DNA of 31,852 bases from Tethybacter castelli (GTDB lineage: Bacteria > Pseudomonadota > Gammaproteobacteria > Tethybacterales > Tethybacteraceae), in assembly GCA_036679665.1 (NCBI GenBank), contig JAZHEJ010000001.1, forward strand, positions 1-31,852. The letters run 5' to 3'. The first letter of the stretch is position 1; every line of letters starts with the position of its first letter. The notes beneath the pieces are model-generated. The model saw only the letters and a list, made by a program, of their open reading frames with translations, was not told where the DNA came from and did no database searches. The position numbers and the translations under genes are program-made. Shown here in pieces: positions 7,770 through 16,101 of this stretch.

Positions 7770-8552
7770 TTAGTATATGACCGCATCTGATTGCGGCTTT
7801 TTATCGCGCAATGCGCCTAGTTCGTTCGCGCATCCTGCAACCATCAACCTAGCGTCAGACATCAAAGAAATCATATCAAAGCCCTTGGCAAGCATGCGTT
7901 TGGCGTAGGCGCTAGAACCAGTATGAATGCCGACGCGCAGTTTGTGCTCCTTGGACTTGGCTACAATTAGATCTATAGCTTCCACCACTTCAGGAATTTC
8001 CGGGTCAAGCCGCGGCGGGTGACCGAGTGAATTGCTCAGGTCAGCCGGGCCGACATAGACTGCGTCCAAACCTGGAGTTGCCAAAATGGCGTCAAGATTG
8101 TCAATGGCTTGTTTTGTTTCGATCATCGCCCAGGCAATACATTCGCTGTTGGCTTTTTTGGGGTAATCCGCCCCGTCTTTTAACAAAGCTCGGGTGGGGC
8201 CGTAGCTACGAATTCCGTCGGGCGGATAGCGCATAGCTTGAATAAATTGCTGCGCGTCTTGAGCAGTGTTGATCATAGGGCAGATAATGCCGTGACAGGC
8301 TGCATCAAGAGATTTCATGATGATGCCCGGTTCTAGCCAAGGTACTCGTGTCATCGGGGTAATCGAAGGGGGAATCGCAGCTAGCATCGGTATCAGGTTT
8401 TCGTAGCCGACCAAACCGTGTTGCATGTCGATCGTAATCGAATCAAAAGGTTGATTTGACATGATCTCGGCGGAAACAGACGATGGAATGGACAACCAGC
8501 CATTTACGATTTGCTGTCCTTCGGCCCAGCGTTTCTTAATCAGATTTTGCAT
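7770..8552 (-). CDS. HpcH/HpaI-family class II aldolase
   Basis: The start at ATG 8552 gives 260 residues, the normal length; the open frame continues 91 codons upstream without family similarity. The protein resembles HpaI and 2-dehydro-3-deoxyglucarate aldolase, metal-dependent enzymes that split or form 4-hydroxy-2-oxo acids to pyruvate plus an aldehyde. Visible landmarks are DMQHGLVGYENL, RVPWLEPGIIMKSLDAA, PMINTAQDA, RYPPDGIRSYGP, IETKQAIDNL (metal Glu) and GPADLSNSLG (metal Asp). The true substrate is not predictable. It is divergent from the DUF3047-like gene over 93 bp and lies 136 bp upstream of the peroxiredoxin start on the same strand. Confidence 0.92.
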   Translation of the reverse strand: MQNLIKKRWAEGQQIVNGWLSIPSSVSAEIMSNQPFDSITIDMQHGLVGYENLIPMLAAIPPSITPMTRVPWLEPGIIMKSLDAACHGIICPMINTAQDAQQFIQAMRYPPDGIRSYGPTRALLKDGADYPKKANSECIAWAMIETKQAIDNLDAILATPGLDAVYVGPADLSNSLGHPPRLDPEIPEVVEAIDLIVAKSKEHKLRVGIHTGSSAYAKRMLAKGFDMISLMSDARLMVAGCANELGALRDKKPQSDAVIY

Positions 8553-8645
8553 AATTTTTAGTCGGGTATAAACCGTAAATTTTAACGCACGACCACTAGG
8601 GGTAAATCCGCTGTTTTTAAAGGTATTGAGTTCAGACCGGATAAA

Positions 8646-9296
8646 ATGAAACATATGAAAACAACAAAAATAATTATTTCGACAATTTTGGTTTGCGTAG
8701 CGCATATCGCGGTAGCCGGGAACATTGTTTTGCTTGAGGGAGGCGATTTGATGAAATGGGAGATTGCCAACTCGGAAAAGATCACGCCTACCACCTACAG
8801 CGTGGTTGAGGATGACGGTATGCAAGTGTTGGAAGCCAAGGCCGATATGTCAGCTTCTGGTTACCTTACCCAGCAAAAACTACCATTTTCGCAACAAGCG
8901 CAGATCAAGGTAACCTACAAGTTGCTTGAAGCTAATAATCCCAATGATGAAAAAACCCGCGAGGGAGACGATTTTCCACTGCGTATCTATCTGACTGCGA
9001 GGTCGTTTCCGATCTACCGCACAATCGTATTGGTACATGCTTTGCAATATAACACCGGCGACACTTGGACTAGTCCGTACGACGGCGCGCTAACCAAATT
9101 TGAGATGTATGCCTTTGCCGGTGGCGACGATAAGTTTGGCGAATGGCAAACCGCAACCATTCCCGTAGGTCAACTGTGGGATCAGGCTTTCGGTACTGAA
9201 GAAGAGAAGTTGGACGGTTTCGGATTCATGGTCGATAGCGATAATTCCGGTGGTAGCATGCGCACCAGGATTTCCAAGATTGAGTACAACTACTAA
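8646..9296 (+). CDS. Exported DUF3047-like protein
   Basis: The 216-residue product has a signal peptide (MKHMKTTKIIISTI..., cleavage near AVAG, about residue 25). The mature part resembles DUF3047 proteins: a stretch with LEAKADMSASGYL, then EGDDFPLRIYL, and near the end LDGFGFMVDSDNSGG before a final beta-strand. Proteins of this family are uncharacterised and the fold is probably a beta-sandwich. No catalytic residues are recognisable. An alternative ATG is three codons downstream (8655). The 3' end overlaps the likely start of dsbD by 17 bp, so the two are probably translated from one message. Confidence 0.7.
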   Translation: MKHMKTTKIIISTILVCVAHIAVAGNIVLLEGGDLMKWEIANSEKITPTTYSVVEDDGMQVLEAKADMSASGYLTQQKLPFSQQAQIKVTYKLLEANNPNDEKTREGDDFPLRIYLTARSFPIYRTIVLVHALQYNTGDTWTSPYDGALTKFEMYAFAGGDDKFGEWQTATIPVGQLWDQAFGTEEEKLDGFGFMVDSDNSGGSMRTRISKIEYNY

Positions 9297-11082
9297 AGTT
9301 CTCCAACCGCACTGCACAATCAAATCAGTATGGCGCGGTTTGGCGGGGCTATGCGCGGCGCTAATCGCGCTGCCTAGTTTTGCGCAATTTGTTAATCTAG
9401 AACCTGACCTGCTACCGGTAGAAGAAGCGTTTGCGCTTAGCGCTCGCTACAACGGCACAGCGCTTGAGTTTACCGTTGCGGTCGCCGACGGCTACTATCT
9501 GTACAAAGATCGTTTGTATATGCGTTCCGTGGCCGGCCCTCAGGTCGGCACACCTAAGCTGCCTGAAGGCAAGGTGATCACCGATGAATTTTTTGGCGAG
9601 ATCGCAACTTATCGAGGTACGGTTAATTTCAGTGCGCCGGTATCTGCGCAGCAACCTCGAGGTGATCTGCTTGTTGAACTGATTACCCAAGGATGTGCTG
9701 ATGCCGGGGTTTGCTATCCGCCGTATACCGTTCAACTTGCGTTTGCGGACAGCGGCGGCGATGGCCAATTAATCGCCACTGATATCAGCCCGGGCGGGGT
9801 TGAGTCAAATGTGTCATTGGAGGACAATACGCAGGGGTTACAGACGGTACTGTTAGGTGCTTCGTTGTGGCTGATAGCGTTGGCGTTTTTCAACGCCGGG
9901 TTACTGTTATCGTTTACTCCTTGCGTGCTACCGATGATACCGATCGCGATGGCGATCACTACCAAAGGGACCAAAGTAGGCAGTGGCAGATCAATGGCAC
10001 TTGGCGGTGTCTATGTTGTGGGCATGGCACTCGTGTATACGGCATTGGGGGTCGTGGTGGCGGGCAGTGGCGGAGTGTTTTTGACCGGATTGTTGCAAAA
10101 CATTGTGCTGCAAGTGGTGTTAGCTTGCTTGTTTATGATGCTAGGTGTATTGTCGTGGCGCGAGTCGGGGTTCAATTTGCTGCCAGCGACAATCAACAAT
10201 TGGCTACATCGTCAGCGCGGCAAGCCGGGAACTTTGTCAGGAGCCGCAATGGCCGGGGCGATTGCGGCTTTGGTAATCAGTCCGTGTGTAGCCACACCGC
10301 TAGTTGGTGCATTGTTGTTTATTGCGAGCACCGGTGACACTAGCACCGGCGCTGTGGCGCTGTTTTCACTTGCCATCGGCATGGGAGTGCTTCCATTTGC
10401 TTGTTCAGCAGGCGCGGCTAATTTGTTGCCGCGCTCCGGCCCGCTTGGCACATCGATTCGAAAAGTGTTTGCATTGCTGTTAGTCGCGCTTGGCTTATGG
10501 ATTCTCGGGCCTGCGATACCGATTGGTTTGAAGTTGATTGGATATGGTCTTCTTGGTTTAGCCGGTGCATGGGTTTTATTTCTAACGATAAGACGGACTC
10601 GTGGAATAAGCCGTGCGCTAGCAAGTGGCGGGGCCGTTGGATTTACCGCGCTTGGTACGGTGATGTTAGTTGGTGGATTGACCGGGGGCGACAATGAACT
10701 TGCGCCGCTTGCGCATTTGAGTTCGCAATCCGATCTGGAGTTTGTTTCCGTGGTTAATGTTGATCAGTACGAAACTGCAACGGCACAGTATCCGGGGCGA
10801 GCTTCATTGGAATACTACTATGCAGACTGGTGCGTTAGTTGCAAGGAAATTGAAGCAGCTGTGTTTAATGACGACACTGTAATTGCCGCGATCGACGGCA
10901 TGACGTTGCTAAAGGTTGATCTGAGCGCAAACGATGTCGGCGCCCGCACTTTAATTTCGCGCAATGAACTGTTCGGGCCGCCCGCAGTGATAGTCAGGGA
11001 CGCCACCGGCCGCCAGATAGCCCGCTTGGTAGGTAATTTTGACAAGCAGTTATTGCTTGATGTTCTGGCCAGGGTGGGATAG
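9280..11082 (+). CDS. dsbD: DsbD: thiol:disulfide interchange protein
   Basis: DsbD carries electrons from cytoplasmic thioredoxin across the inner membrane to periplasmic DsbC/DsbE-type proteins and cytochrome c maturation. Three domains are seen. The N-terminal periplasmic alpha domain has GCADAGVCYPP (redox Cys pair). The beta membrane domain has about eight segments with FTPCVLPMIPI and ISPCVATPLVG (Cys pair). The C-terminal thioredoxin-like gamma domain has YADWCVSCKEIE. All six catalytic cysteines are present. I chose TTG 9280 because AGGA sits at 9267-9270 and it gives a 36-residue signal peptide ending in SFAQ. A GTG at 9250 is also in frame, and no ATG is available. It overlaps the preceding gene and converges on iolG. 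Confidence 0.93.
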   Translation: MSTTTKVLQPHCTIKSVWRGLAGLCAALIALPSFAQFVNLEPDLLPVEEAFALSARYNGTALEFTVAVADGYYLYKDRLYMRSVAGPQVGTPKLPEGKVITDEFFGEIATYRGTVNFSAPVSAQQPRGDLLVELITQGCADAGVCYPPYTVQLAFADSGGDGQLIATDISPGGVESNVSLEDNTQGLQTVLLGASLWLIALAFFNAGLLLSFTPCVLPMIPIAMAITTKGTKVGSGRSMALGGVYVVGMALVYTALGVVVAGSGGVFLTGLLQNIVLQVVLACLFMMLGVLSWRESGFNLLPATINNWLHRQRGKPGTLSGAAMAGAIAALVISPCVATPLVGALLFIASTGDTSTGAVALFSLAIGMGVLPFACSAGAANLLPRSGPLGTSIRKVFALLLVALGLWILGPAIPIGLKLIGYGLLGLAGAWVLFLTIRRTRGISRALASGGAVGFTALGTVMLVGGLTGGDNELAPLAHLSSQSDLEFVSVVNVDQYETATAQYPGRASLEYYYADWCVSCKEIEAAVFNDDTVIAAIDGMTLLKVDLSANDVGARTLISRNELFGPPAVIVRDATGRQIARLVGNFDKQLLLDVLARVG

Positions 11083-11094
11083 TCTGGTCAGGTA

Positions 11095-12099
11095 TTAATC
11101 TTGCGCTACGGCTACAAGTTTGCCAGAGGCTATGGATTGATAAGCCGCTTCGGCTAATTGCAGAGCCCGCAACCCGTCTTCAAAATTTACCGGTACCGGT
11201 TTGCGGTTGGTAACCGCATCCGCAAAAGCGACGATCTCCGCTTCGTAGGCGCTGTAGTAGCGATCAATAAAGAAGTATTCGAACGGTTGCTGAGCGCTGG
11301 TCGCAGTCGCGGTATGGTGTTCAACTTCGTATCGGCGACGGTTGTTCGACAGCAACATACCCTTGTTGCCGTGAAGCTCAACGCGTTGGTCGTAACCGTA
11401 CACCGCCGTCCGCGTGTTGTTGATGTGACATAGTTTGCCGCTGGCGGTACGCAAGATGATCATCCCGGAGTCATGGTCGTCGAGCTCGGTCATCAGATCC
11501 GGATCGATCAGTCGCCCGCCGACGGCGAATACCTCGGTGGGCTCTTCGCCCAGAAAAAAGCGGGCCAGATCAAAGTCGTGAATGGTCATGTCGCGAAACA
11601 TTCCGCCGGCCACCTCATAATATGAGCGCGGCGGCATCTCCGGATCACGCGAGGTGATAATCACATGGAGCAGTTCGCCGATTGATCCGTCAAGCATAGC
11701 TTGTTTGGCTGCGGAGTGTCCCGGGTCAAAACGGCGGTTAAAGCCAATCTGCACGGGAACCTGATGGGTACTGAGAAACTGCCGGCAGGCCAGTACCCGT
11801 TCAATCTTTAGATCGACCGGTTTTTCGCACAGCACGGCTTTACCGGCTTTTACCGCCATTTCAATGAAGTCGGCGTGGGTGTCGGTTGCCGAGGCGATCA
11901 GTACCGCTTCGACCTCACCGTCGTCTACCGCCTCCTGCGCACTCGCGAATAAGCGCGCATTGTGCTGGGTGGCGACTTGCTGAGCGTTGTCCGCAACGAT
12001 ATCGTAGACGCCGACTAGTTTGGTCGCATCTAGCGCGGCAAGAATTTCGGCATGCATTTTGCCGATTCGGCCGCATCCTATCAGAGCAAAGTTCAGCAT
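11095..12099 (-). CDS. iolG: Gfo/Idh/MocA oxidoreductase, probable inositol 2-dehydrogenase
   Basis: The enzyme is expected to oxidise myo-inositol to scyllo-inosose with NAD+. The N-terminal Rossmann motif is FALIGCGRIGKMHAE. The cofactor/catalytic Lys lies in LCEKPVDL, followed by GFNRRFDPGH. The catalytic region reads GGMFRDMTIHDFDLARFFLGEEP with the His and Asp typical of IolG. The 334-residue length fits. Two adjacent ATGs (12102, 12099) follow GGGGA; I chose the second for spacing, and a GTG at 12123 is unlikely. It is divergent from a sugar ABC operon and an SDR gene, which supports polyol metabolism. Related dehydrogenases act on other sugars, so inositol is an inference. Confidence 0.87.
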   Translation of the reverse strand: MLNFALIGCGRIGKMHAEILAALDATKLVGVYDIVADNAQQVATQHNARLFASAQEAVDDGEVEAVLIASATDTHADFIEMAVKAGKAVLCEKPVDLKIERVLACRQFLSTHQVPVQIGFNRRFDPGHSAAKQAMLDGSIGELLHVIITSRDPEMPPRSYYEVAGGMFRDMTIHDFDLARFFLGEEPTEVFAVGGRLIDPDLMTELDDHDSGMIILRTASGKLCHINNTRTAVYGYDQRVELHGNKGMLLSNNRRRYEVEHHTATATSAQQPFEYFFIDRYYSAYEAEIVAFADAVTNRKPVPVNFEDGLRALQLAEAAYQSIASGKLVAVAQD

Positions 12100-12128
12100 C
12101 ATAATTTCCCCATAAAAAAACACTAGCG

Positions 12129-12136
12129 ATTATAAT
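12129..12136. promoter_or_regulatory. Palindromic -10 element between iolG and the SDR operon
   Basis: ATTATAAT is its own reverse complement, so TATAAT is read on the plus strand at 12131-12136 and on the minus strand at 12134-12129. The placement would give leaders of about 22-40 nt for iolG and the SDR gene. No good -35 was found on either strand, so the call rests on the -10 alone. Confidence 0.35.
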
Positions 12137-12179
12137 AATTTAACCCAGAATATACATTCACCAGAGGAGAGGGGTCGAC

Positions 12180-12995
12180 ATGCAGCAGCAGCTTGCAGGA
12201 AAAGTTGCACTTGTTACCGGTAGCACGCAGGGGCTTGGCTTGGCGATAACCAGGTTGTTTTCGGAACGCGGCGCTGCTGCGGTAATGACATGCGGACGCC
12301 GCAAAGAAATCGGTCAGCAAACAGCCCGGGAAATCGCTGCGGCGACCGGCGGAAAGGTGGGATTTTGCGCGATGGATGTCAGCAAAGTTGCAGACTGTGC
12401 CAAAGTGGTGGCTGAATGCGTCAAGGAGTTCGGGCGCGTAGATGTGCTGGTAAACGTAGCTGGCAAGACCGATCGCGGAACCATAATTGATACTAGCGAA
12501 GAGCTGTTTGATCAAATGATAGCCGTCAATCTTAAGGGGCCTTTTTTTCTGATGCAGGAAGCCATCAAGGTGATGCGCGAAAACGGCAATGGCGGTTCAA
12601 TTGTTAATATCGGCTCTATCGCAACTTATGCCGGCCAGCCGTTTTTGAGTCCTTATGTCGCATCAAAAGGAGGGCTGGTGGCGCTGACCAAAAATACCGC
12701 TTTTGCAGTGATGAGTGACCAAATCAGGGTTAACTGCTTGAATATCGGATGGACTAACACGCCAGGTGAAGATATGACCCAACGTAAATATCATAATGCC
12801 CAGGACGGCTGGCTCGAAGACGTTGCCAAAAAAATGCCGTTCGGCAGGTTACTTGAGCCGCAGGAGGTGGCGCGCGCGGTGGCTTTTCTTGCCAGTGAAG
12901 AATCTGGCATGATGACCGGAGAGGCGTTTATTTTCGATCAGGTCATTCCCGGAGCATTTTTATCCCAACCGCTTCCTGAGCGCCTGGCAGGCTGA
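12180..12995 (+). CDS. Short-chain dehydrogenase/reductase (SDR)
   Basis: This 271-residue classical SDR has the cofactor loop TGSTQGLG (about 14-21), NVAG near 90, the catalytic Ser in VNIGSIATYAG, and the YVASK Tyr-Lys pair. The substrate is not evident. Its position in front of a sugar ABC transporter and opposite iolG suggests oxidation of a polyol or an inositol-derived keto compound. The start is well defined by a strong purine-rich Shine-Dalgarno, AGAGGAGAGGGG at 12163-12174. It is the first gene of a four-gene operon, and the ATPase gene starts 2 bp after its stop codon. Confidence 0.92.
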   Translation: MQQQLAGKVALVTGSTQGLGLAITRLFSERGAAAVMTCGRRKEIGQQTAREIAAATGGKVGFCAMDVSKVADCAKVVAECVKEFGRVDVLVNVAGKTDRGTIIDTSEELFDQMIAVNLKGPFFLMQEAIKVMRENGNGGSIVNIGSIATYAGQPFLSPYVASKGGLVALTKNTAFAVMSDQIRVNCLNIGWTNTPGEDMTQRKYHNAQDGWLEDVAKKMPFGRLLEPQEVARAVAFLASEESGMMTGEAFIFDQVIPGAFLSQPLPERLAG

Positions 12996-12997
12996 GC

Positions 12998-13795
12998 ATG
13001 ACAATTTCTGAGGCCGTAGACGCCCAGCAGCCCACCAAACCGGACAACGGTGCGGTGCCGGTAATGCAGCTCAATAACATCAGCAAAAATTACGGAGCTA
13101 TTCAGGCGCTTACCGACATCAACCTGACTATTGTCCCAGGTGAAATCCTCGGCCTGATGGGAGATAACGGAGCGGGAAAGTCTACCTTGGTCAAAATTAT
13201 GGCTGGCAATTTCCCGCCGAGTAGTGGTGAGCTGATTGTTGAAGGAGAACCGCGGCATTTTACTAAACCGATCCAAGCCCGCGAATGCGGTATTGAGATC
13301 GTTTATCAGGATCTGGCTCTGTGTGACAACCTGACCGCCGCAGCCAATGTGTTTTTGGGACGGGAGTTGCGAAAGGGATGGGGTTTTATGAAATATCTCG
13401 ACTATCCGGATATGTATAGCAGGTCCGAAGAGCTGTTCGCTGAACTTAAGTCCGAGACCAGGCCGCGTGATCTGGTTGAAGCGATGTCCGGAGGCCAGCG
13501 TCAGGCCGTCGCGATCGCGCGCACGCGTCTTTCCAATCCGCATATCGTGTTGATGGATGAGCCGACCGCGGCAATATCAGTGCGCCAAGTGGCTGAGGTG
13601 CTAGGCTTGATTCGCAGGCTTAAAGAAAGCAATATAGCGGTGGTTCTTATCTCCCACCGCATGCCGGATATTTTTGAAGTTTGCGACCGGGTCGCGGTAT
13701 TGCGTCGCGGCACCATGGTGGCGGAAAAATTGATCACCGATTCTTCTCCGGAAGAGGTAACCGGGCTGATCACCGGAGCTATAGAGAGCGCATGA
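12998..13795 (+). CDS. Sugar ABC transporter ATPase, single-domain (FrcA-like)
   Basis: The protein energises uptake of a sugar or polyol. At 265 residues it carries one nucleotide-binding domain, unlike RbsA or XylG, which have two (about 500 residues); the fructose ATPase FrcA has this short form. The Walker A is GDNGAGKST, the signature is MSGGQRQ (canonical LSGGQ), the Walker B is VLMDEPTAA, and the switch His is in LISHRMPD. About 20 N-terminal residues precede the domain. The gene overlaps the permease by 4 bp (ATGA), which indicates translational coupling. The protein presumably works as a homodimer with the downstream permease. Confidence 0.93.
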   Translation: MTISEAVDAQQPTKPDNGAVPVMQLNNISKNYGAIQALTDINLTIVPGEILGLMGDNGAGKSTLVKIMAGNFPPSSGELIVEGEPRHFTKPIQARECGIEIVYQDLALCDNLTAAANVFLGRELRKGWGFMKYLDYPDMYSRSEELFAELKSETRPRDLVEAMSGGQRQAVAIARTRLSNPHIVLMDEPTAAISVRQVAEVLGLIRRLKESNIAVVLISHRMPDIFEVCDRVAVLRRGTMVAEKLITDSSPEEVTGLITGAIESA

Positions 13796-14787
13796 CCCAG
13801 GCCGATTTTGCCAACGTCAGCGCGGTTGCCGGTCAGCGTACGCGCTCACCGCTGGCGAGCCTGATTCATACCCAACCGTTTTGGGTGTTCATCGCGATTA
13901 TTCTGCTGAGCATCGCGATCAGCCTGTATTCCGACGTGTTCTTAACCGAGCGCAATATTTACAATACCACGCGCAATTTCGCGTTCTTCGGCATCATGGC
14001 GCTAGGAATGACCGCGGTGATTATCACCGGCGGCATTGACCTGTCGGTCGGTTCGCTGATGGGATTGTGCGGGATTACCACCGGTTTGATCATGCAGGCC
14101 GGCTATCCACTGTGGCTGGGGTTTGTCGGTTGCATGGGAGTCTCTTTGCTGTGCGGAGCATTTACCGGAACGATGATCGCCTACATGAAGCTTGCGCCGT
14201 TTGTGGTAACTCTGGGTATGTTGGCGATATTGCGATCATTGGCGATGGTGCTTTCCAACAACAAGATGATCTGGGATTTCGGTCCTGATCAGGAAATTTA
14301 TGAATGGGTGGGAGGCTCTTCGGTCATTGGTGTGCCCAATCCGGTCTGGGTGTTAATTTTCCTTACCGTGATTTTCACATTGCTGTTTCGTTACACCCGC
14401 TGGGGTCGTTATCTGTTTGCGATTGGCGGTAACTCGGATGCGGCCAAGCTCGCCGGAATTCCTGTGGAGATGATGGTTGTGTCGGCGTACATGACGTCGG
14501 CGGCAATGGCCGGATTGGCGACATTTCTGATTGTGGGCTGGTTTGGCTCGGTCACCAACGCCTTGGGGGTGACTTATGAACTTAACGTGATAGCCGCATC
14601 GGTTATCGGAGGTGCCAATTTGATGGGGGGAATTGGCTTTGCAATAGGCGCACCGATCGGTGCGGCCTTGGTCGAGCTGATTCGCAATTCGCTTTTGCTG
14701 GCCGGAGTGGATGCGCTGTGGCAGGGTACGTTTGTAGGAATGTTCATAATTCTTGCAGTGTTTGTGGAAAAGATTCGCAGGGCATAA
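13792..14787 (+). CDS. Sugar ABC transporter permease (RbsC/FrcC family)
   Basis: This 331-residue integral membrane protein has eight to ten hydrophobic segments and the BPD_transp_2 family motif ITGGIDLSVGSLMGL. A second block, FAIGGNSDAAKLAGI, is the cytoplasmic loop that contacts the ATPase, and NVIAASVIGGANLMGG is also characteristic. The start at 13792 overlaps the ATPase stop by 4 bp; the open frame extends further upstream, but that part is only a shadow of the ATPase gene. It forms the transport channel for the substrate delivered by the next gene product. Confidence 0.95.
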   Translation: MTQADFANVSAVAGQRTRSPLASLIHTQPFWVFIAIILLSIAISLYSDVFLTERNIYNTTRNFAFFGIMALGMTAVIITGGIDLSVGSLMGLCGITTGLIMQAGYPLWLGFVGCMGVSLLCGAFTGTMIAYMKLAPFVVTLGMLAILRSLAMVLSNNKMIWDFGPDQEIYEWVGGSSVIGVPNPVWVLIFLTVIFTLLFRYTRWGRYLFAIGGNSDAAKLAGIPVEMMVVSAYMTSAAMAGLATFLIVGWFGSVTNALGVTYELNVIAASVIGGANLMGGIGFAIGAPIGAALVELIRNSLLLAGVDALWQGTFVGMFIILAVFVEKIRRA

Positions 14788-14840
14788 TAGTGTAAAATTT
14801 AGGAGAATCTTATCTTTATTATGGAGAATAATCTAAATCA

Positions 14841-15836
14841 ATGACAAAAAACCTAAAAACCTTAATTGCGGCACTGGGAGTATGCCTAGTCGTCGTTCCA
14901 CTTGCGCATGCGGCGCAGTATAAATTCGCCTTGGTACCCAAGGCTATGAATAATCCGTTTTTCGATCTGGCTCGCGACGGATGTCGCAAGGCCGAACAGG
15001 AACTGGATGTCGAGTGCTATTACATCGGCCCAGGTGAGCACACCGAGCTGGAGCAGATTCAGATAGTTCAGGACTTGATTACTCAAGGCGTGGATGGAAT
15101 TGCGGTATCGCCGTCAAATGCACCGGCAATGGCCAGAGTGTTAAGAGACGCGGTGTCAGCGGGCATTCCGGTGATGACCTGGGATGCGGACCTGCTTGAC
15201 AAGGACAAGGGTATTCGCGCCACTTTCGTAGGAACGAAAAATTATGACATCGGAGTCAACCTGGCTAAGATTGCTCAGGGTCTCAAGCCCAATGGCGGAT
15301 CGGTTTGCCTGCAGACCGGCGGTGCGGCAGCGGCTAATCACAACGAGCGTCTGCAGGGCATTCGCGACACCTTGGGCGGTCGTAGCGGTACCACCCCACC
15401 AGGCGATCCTCTAAACAGCGAAAAAGGCTGGACTGAAGTAAGCGGTTGCCCGCTGGTCACCGACGATGACGGCAACAAAGCCATTCAGCAGCTTGCCGAC
15501 ATTCTTAACCGGGATGCCGACTTGGATCTGTTCGTATCCACCGGTGCTTTCACTCAATGGCTTGACAACGGTTATCGCCAAGCGATAGCCCCGCACACCA
15601 GCCGCCTCGAGAGCGGCGATTTGGTTGTGGTTGTAGCTGACACTTTGCCGATGCAGATGGAACAGCTGGCTGATGGTCTGTCAGCCGGGCAAGTGGGACA
15701 ACGTCCGTTTGAGATGGGATATCGTTCGATGTTCATCCTTAAAGATTTGGCGGAAGGCAAATCAGTGCAGGACCCGATCTATACCGGGTTGGATGTTTGC
15801 ACGCAGGACAATCACAGCTCCTGCTTGGTGCAGTAG
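14841..15836 (+). CDS. Periplasmic sugar-binding protein of the ABC importer
   Basis: This 331-residue protein has a signal peptide ending in PLAHAA (about residue 24) and a Peripla_BP_4 fold like that of RbsB/FrcB. Seen are KFALVPKAMNNPFF, the DLITQGVDGIAVSPSN stretch, GIPVMTWDAD and FVGTKNYDIG, all on the ligand-binding face in this family. Four Cys pairs or singles in the mature part could form disulfides in the periplasm. It is the last gene of the SDR-ATPase-permease operon, separated from the permease by a 53-bp gap. That gap has two GGAGAAT repeats, and a strong terminator follows the gene. Sugar or inositol is the likely ligand from context; which one is not resolved. Confidence 0.92.
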   Translation: MTKNLKTLIAALGVCLVVVPLAHAAQYKFALVPKAMNNPFFDLARDGCRKAEQELDVECYYIGPGEHTELEQIQIVQDLITQGVDGIAVSPSNAPAMARVLRDAVSAGIPVMTWDADLLDKDKGIRATFVGTKNYDIGVNLAKIAQGLKPNGGSVCLQTGGAAAANHNERLQGIRDTLGGRSGTTPPGDPLNSEKGWTEVSGCPLVTDDDGNKAIQQLADILNRDADLDLFVSTGAFTQWLDNGYRQAIAPHTSRLESGDLVVVVADTLPMQMEQLADGLSAGQVGQRPFEMGYRSMFILKDLAEGKSVQDPIYTGLDVCTQDNHSSCLVQ

Positions 15837-15852
15837 TTTCCGTTCCAAACCT

Positions 15853-15885
15853 AAAAAGGCCGGGCTTTTGTCCGGCCTTTTTTTT
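15853..15885 (+). terminator. Rho-independent terminator of the sugar operon
   Basis: A perfect 11-bp stem pairs AAAAAGGCCGG (15853-15863) with CCGGCCTTTTT (15872-15882), with an 8-nt loop and an unbroken run of eight T residues (15878-15885). It lies 17 bp after the stop of the binding-protein gene. Confidence 0.93.
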
Positions 15886-16101
15886 ACGCCGCGTCGCCGG
15901 TCGGACGTACGAAGCTCAATTTGGATACGGGTATTGTTCCAAAGCCTGGCGTTGATGTGTAAGCCGGTTGCGGGCCAACAGCACAAAGTCGCGTCAGTCT
16001 TATTTGGAAGATTACCGTTGCGGGCGCAGTCTAATCTTTGCCGTTATCCCGCGAGACAAGCGTCCCTTGCGTGGAAAAGAACGGGTGCGCTGGGCTACTA
16101 T
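15886..16101. other. Intergenic stretch with paired short repeats
   Basis: These 216 bp lie between the terminator and the end of qmcA. No convincing gene is seen on either strand. Two near-identical motifs, CCGGTTGCGGGC (about 15964-15975) and CCGTTGCGGGC (about 16015-16025), occur about 50 bp apart. The second lies in the loop of an inverted repeat, AAGATTA (16008-16014) with TAATCTT (16032-16038). The meaning is unknown. Confidence 0.4.

Noticed and set aside
8553..8825. Extension of the HpcH/HpaI aldolase upstream of 8552
   Set aside because: The extra 91 codons have no family similarity and overlap the divergent DUF3047-like gene; the ATG at 8552 gives the normal length.
13681..13791. 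Longer N-terminus for the sugar permease
   Set aside because: This is the ATPase gene read in another frame; the ATGA overlap at 13792-13795 is the natural start.
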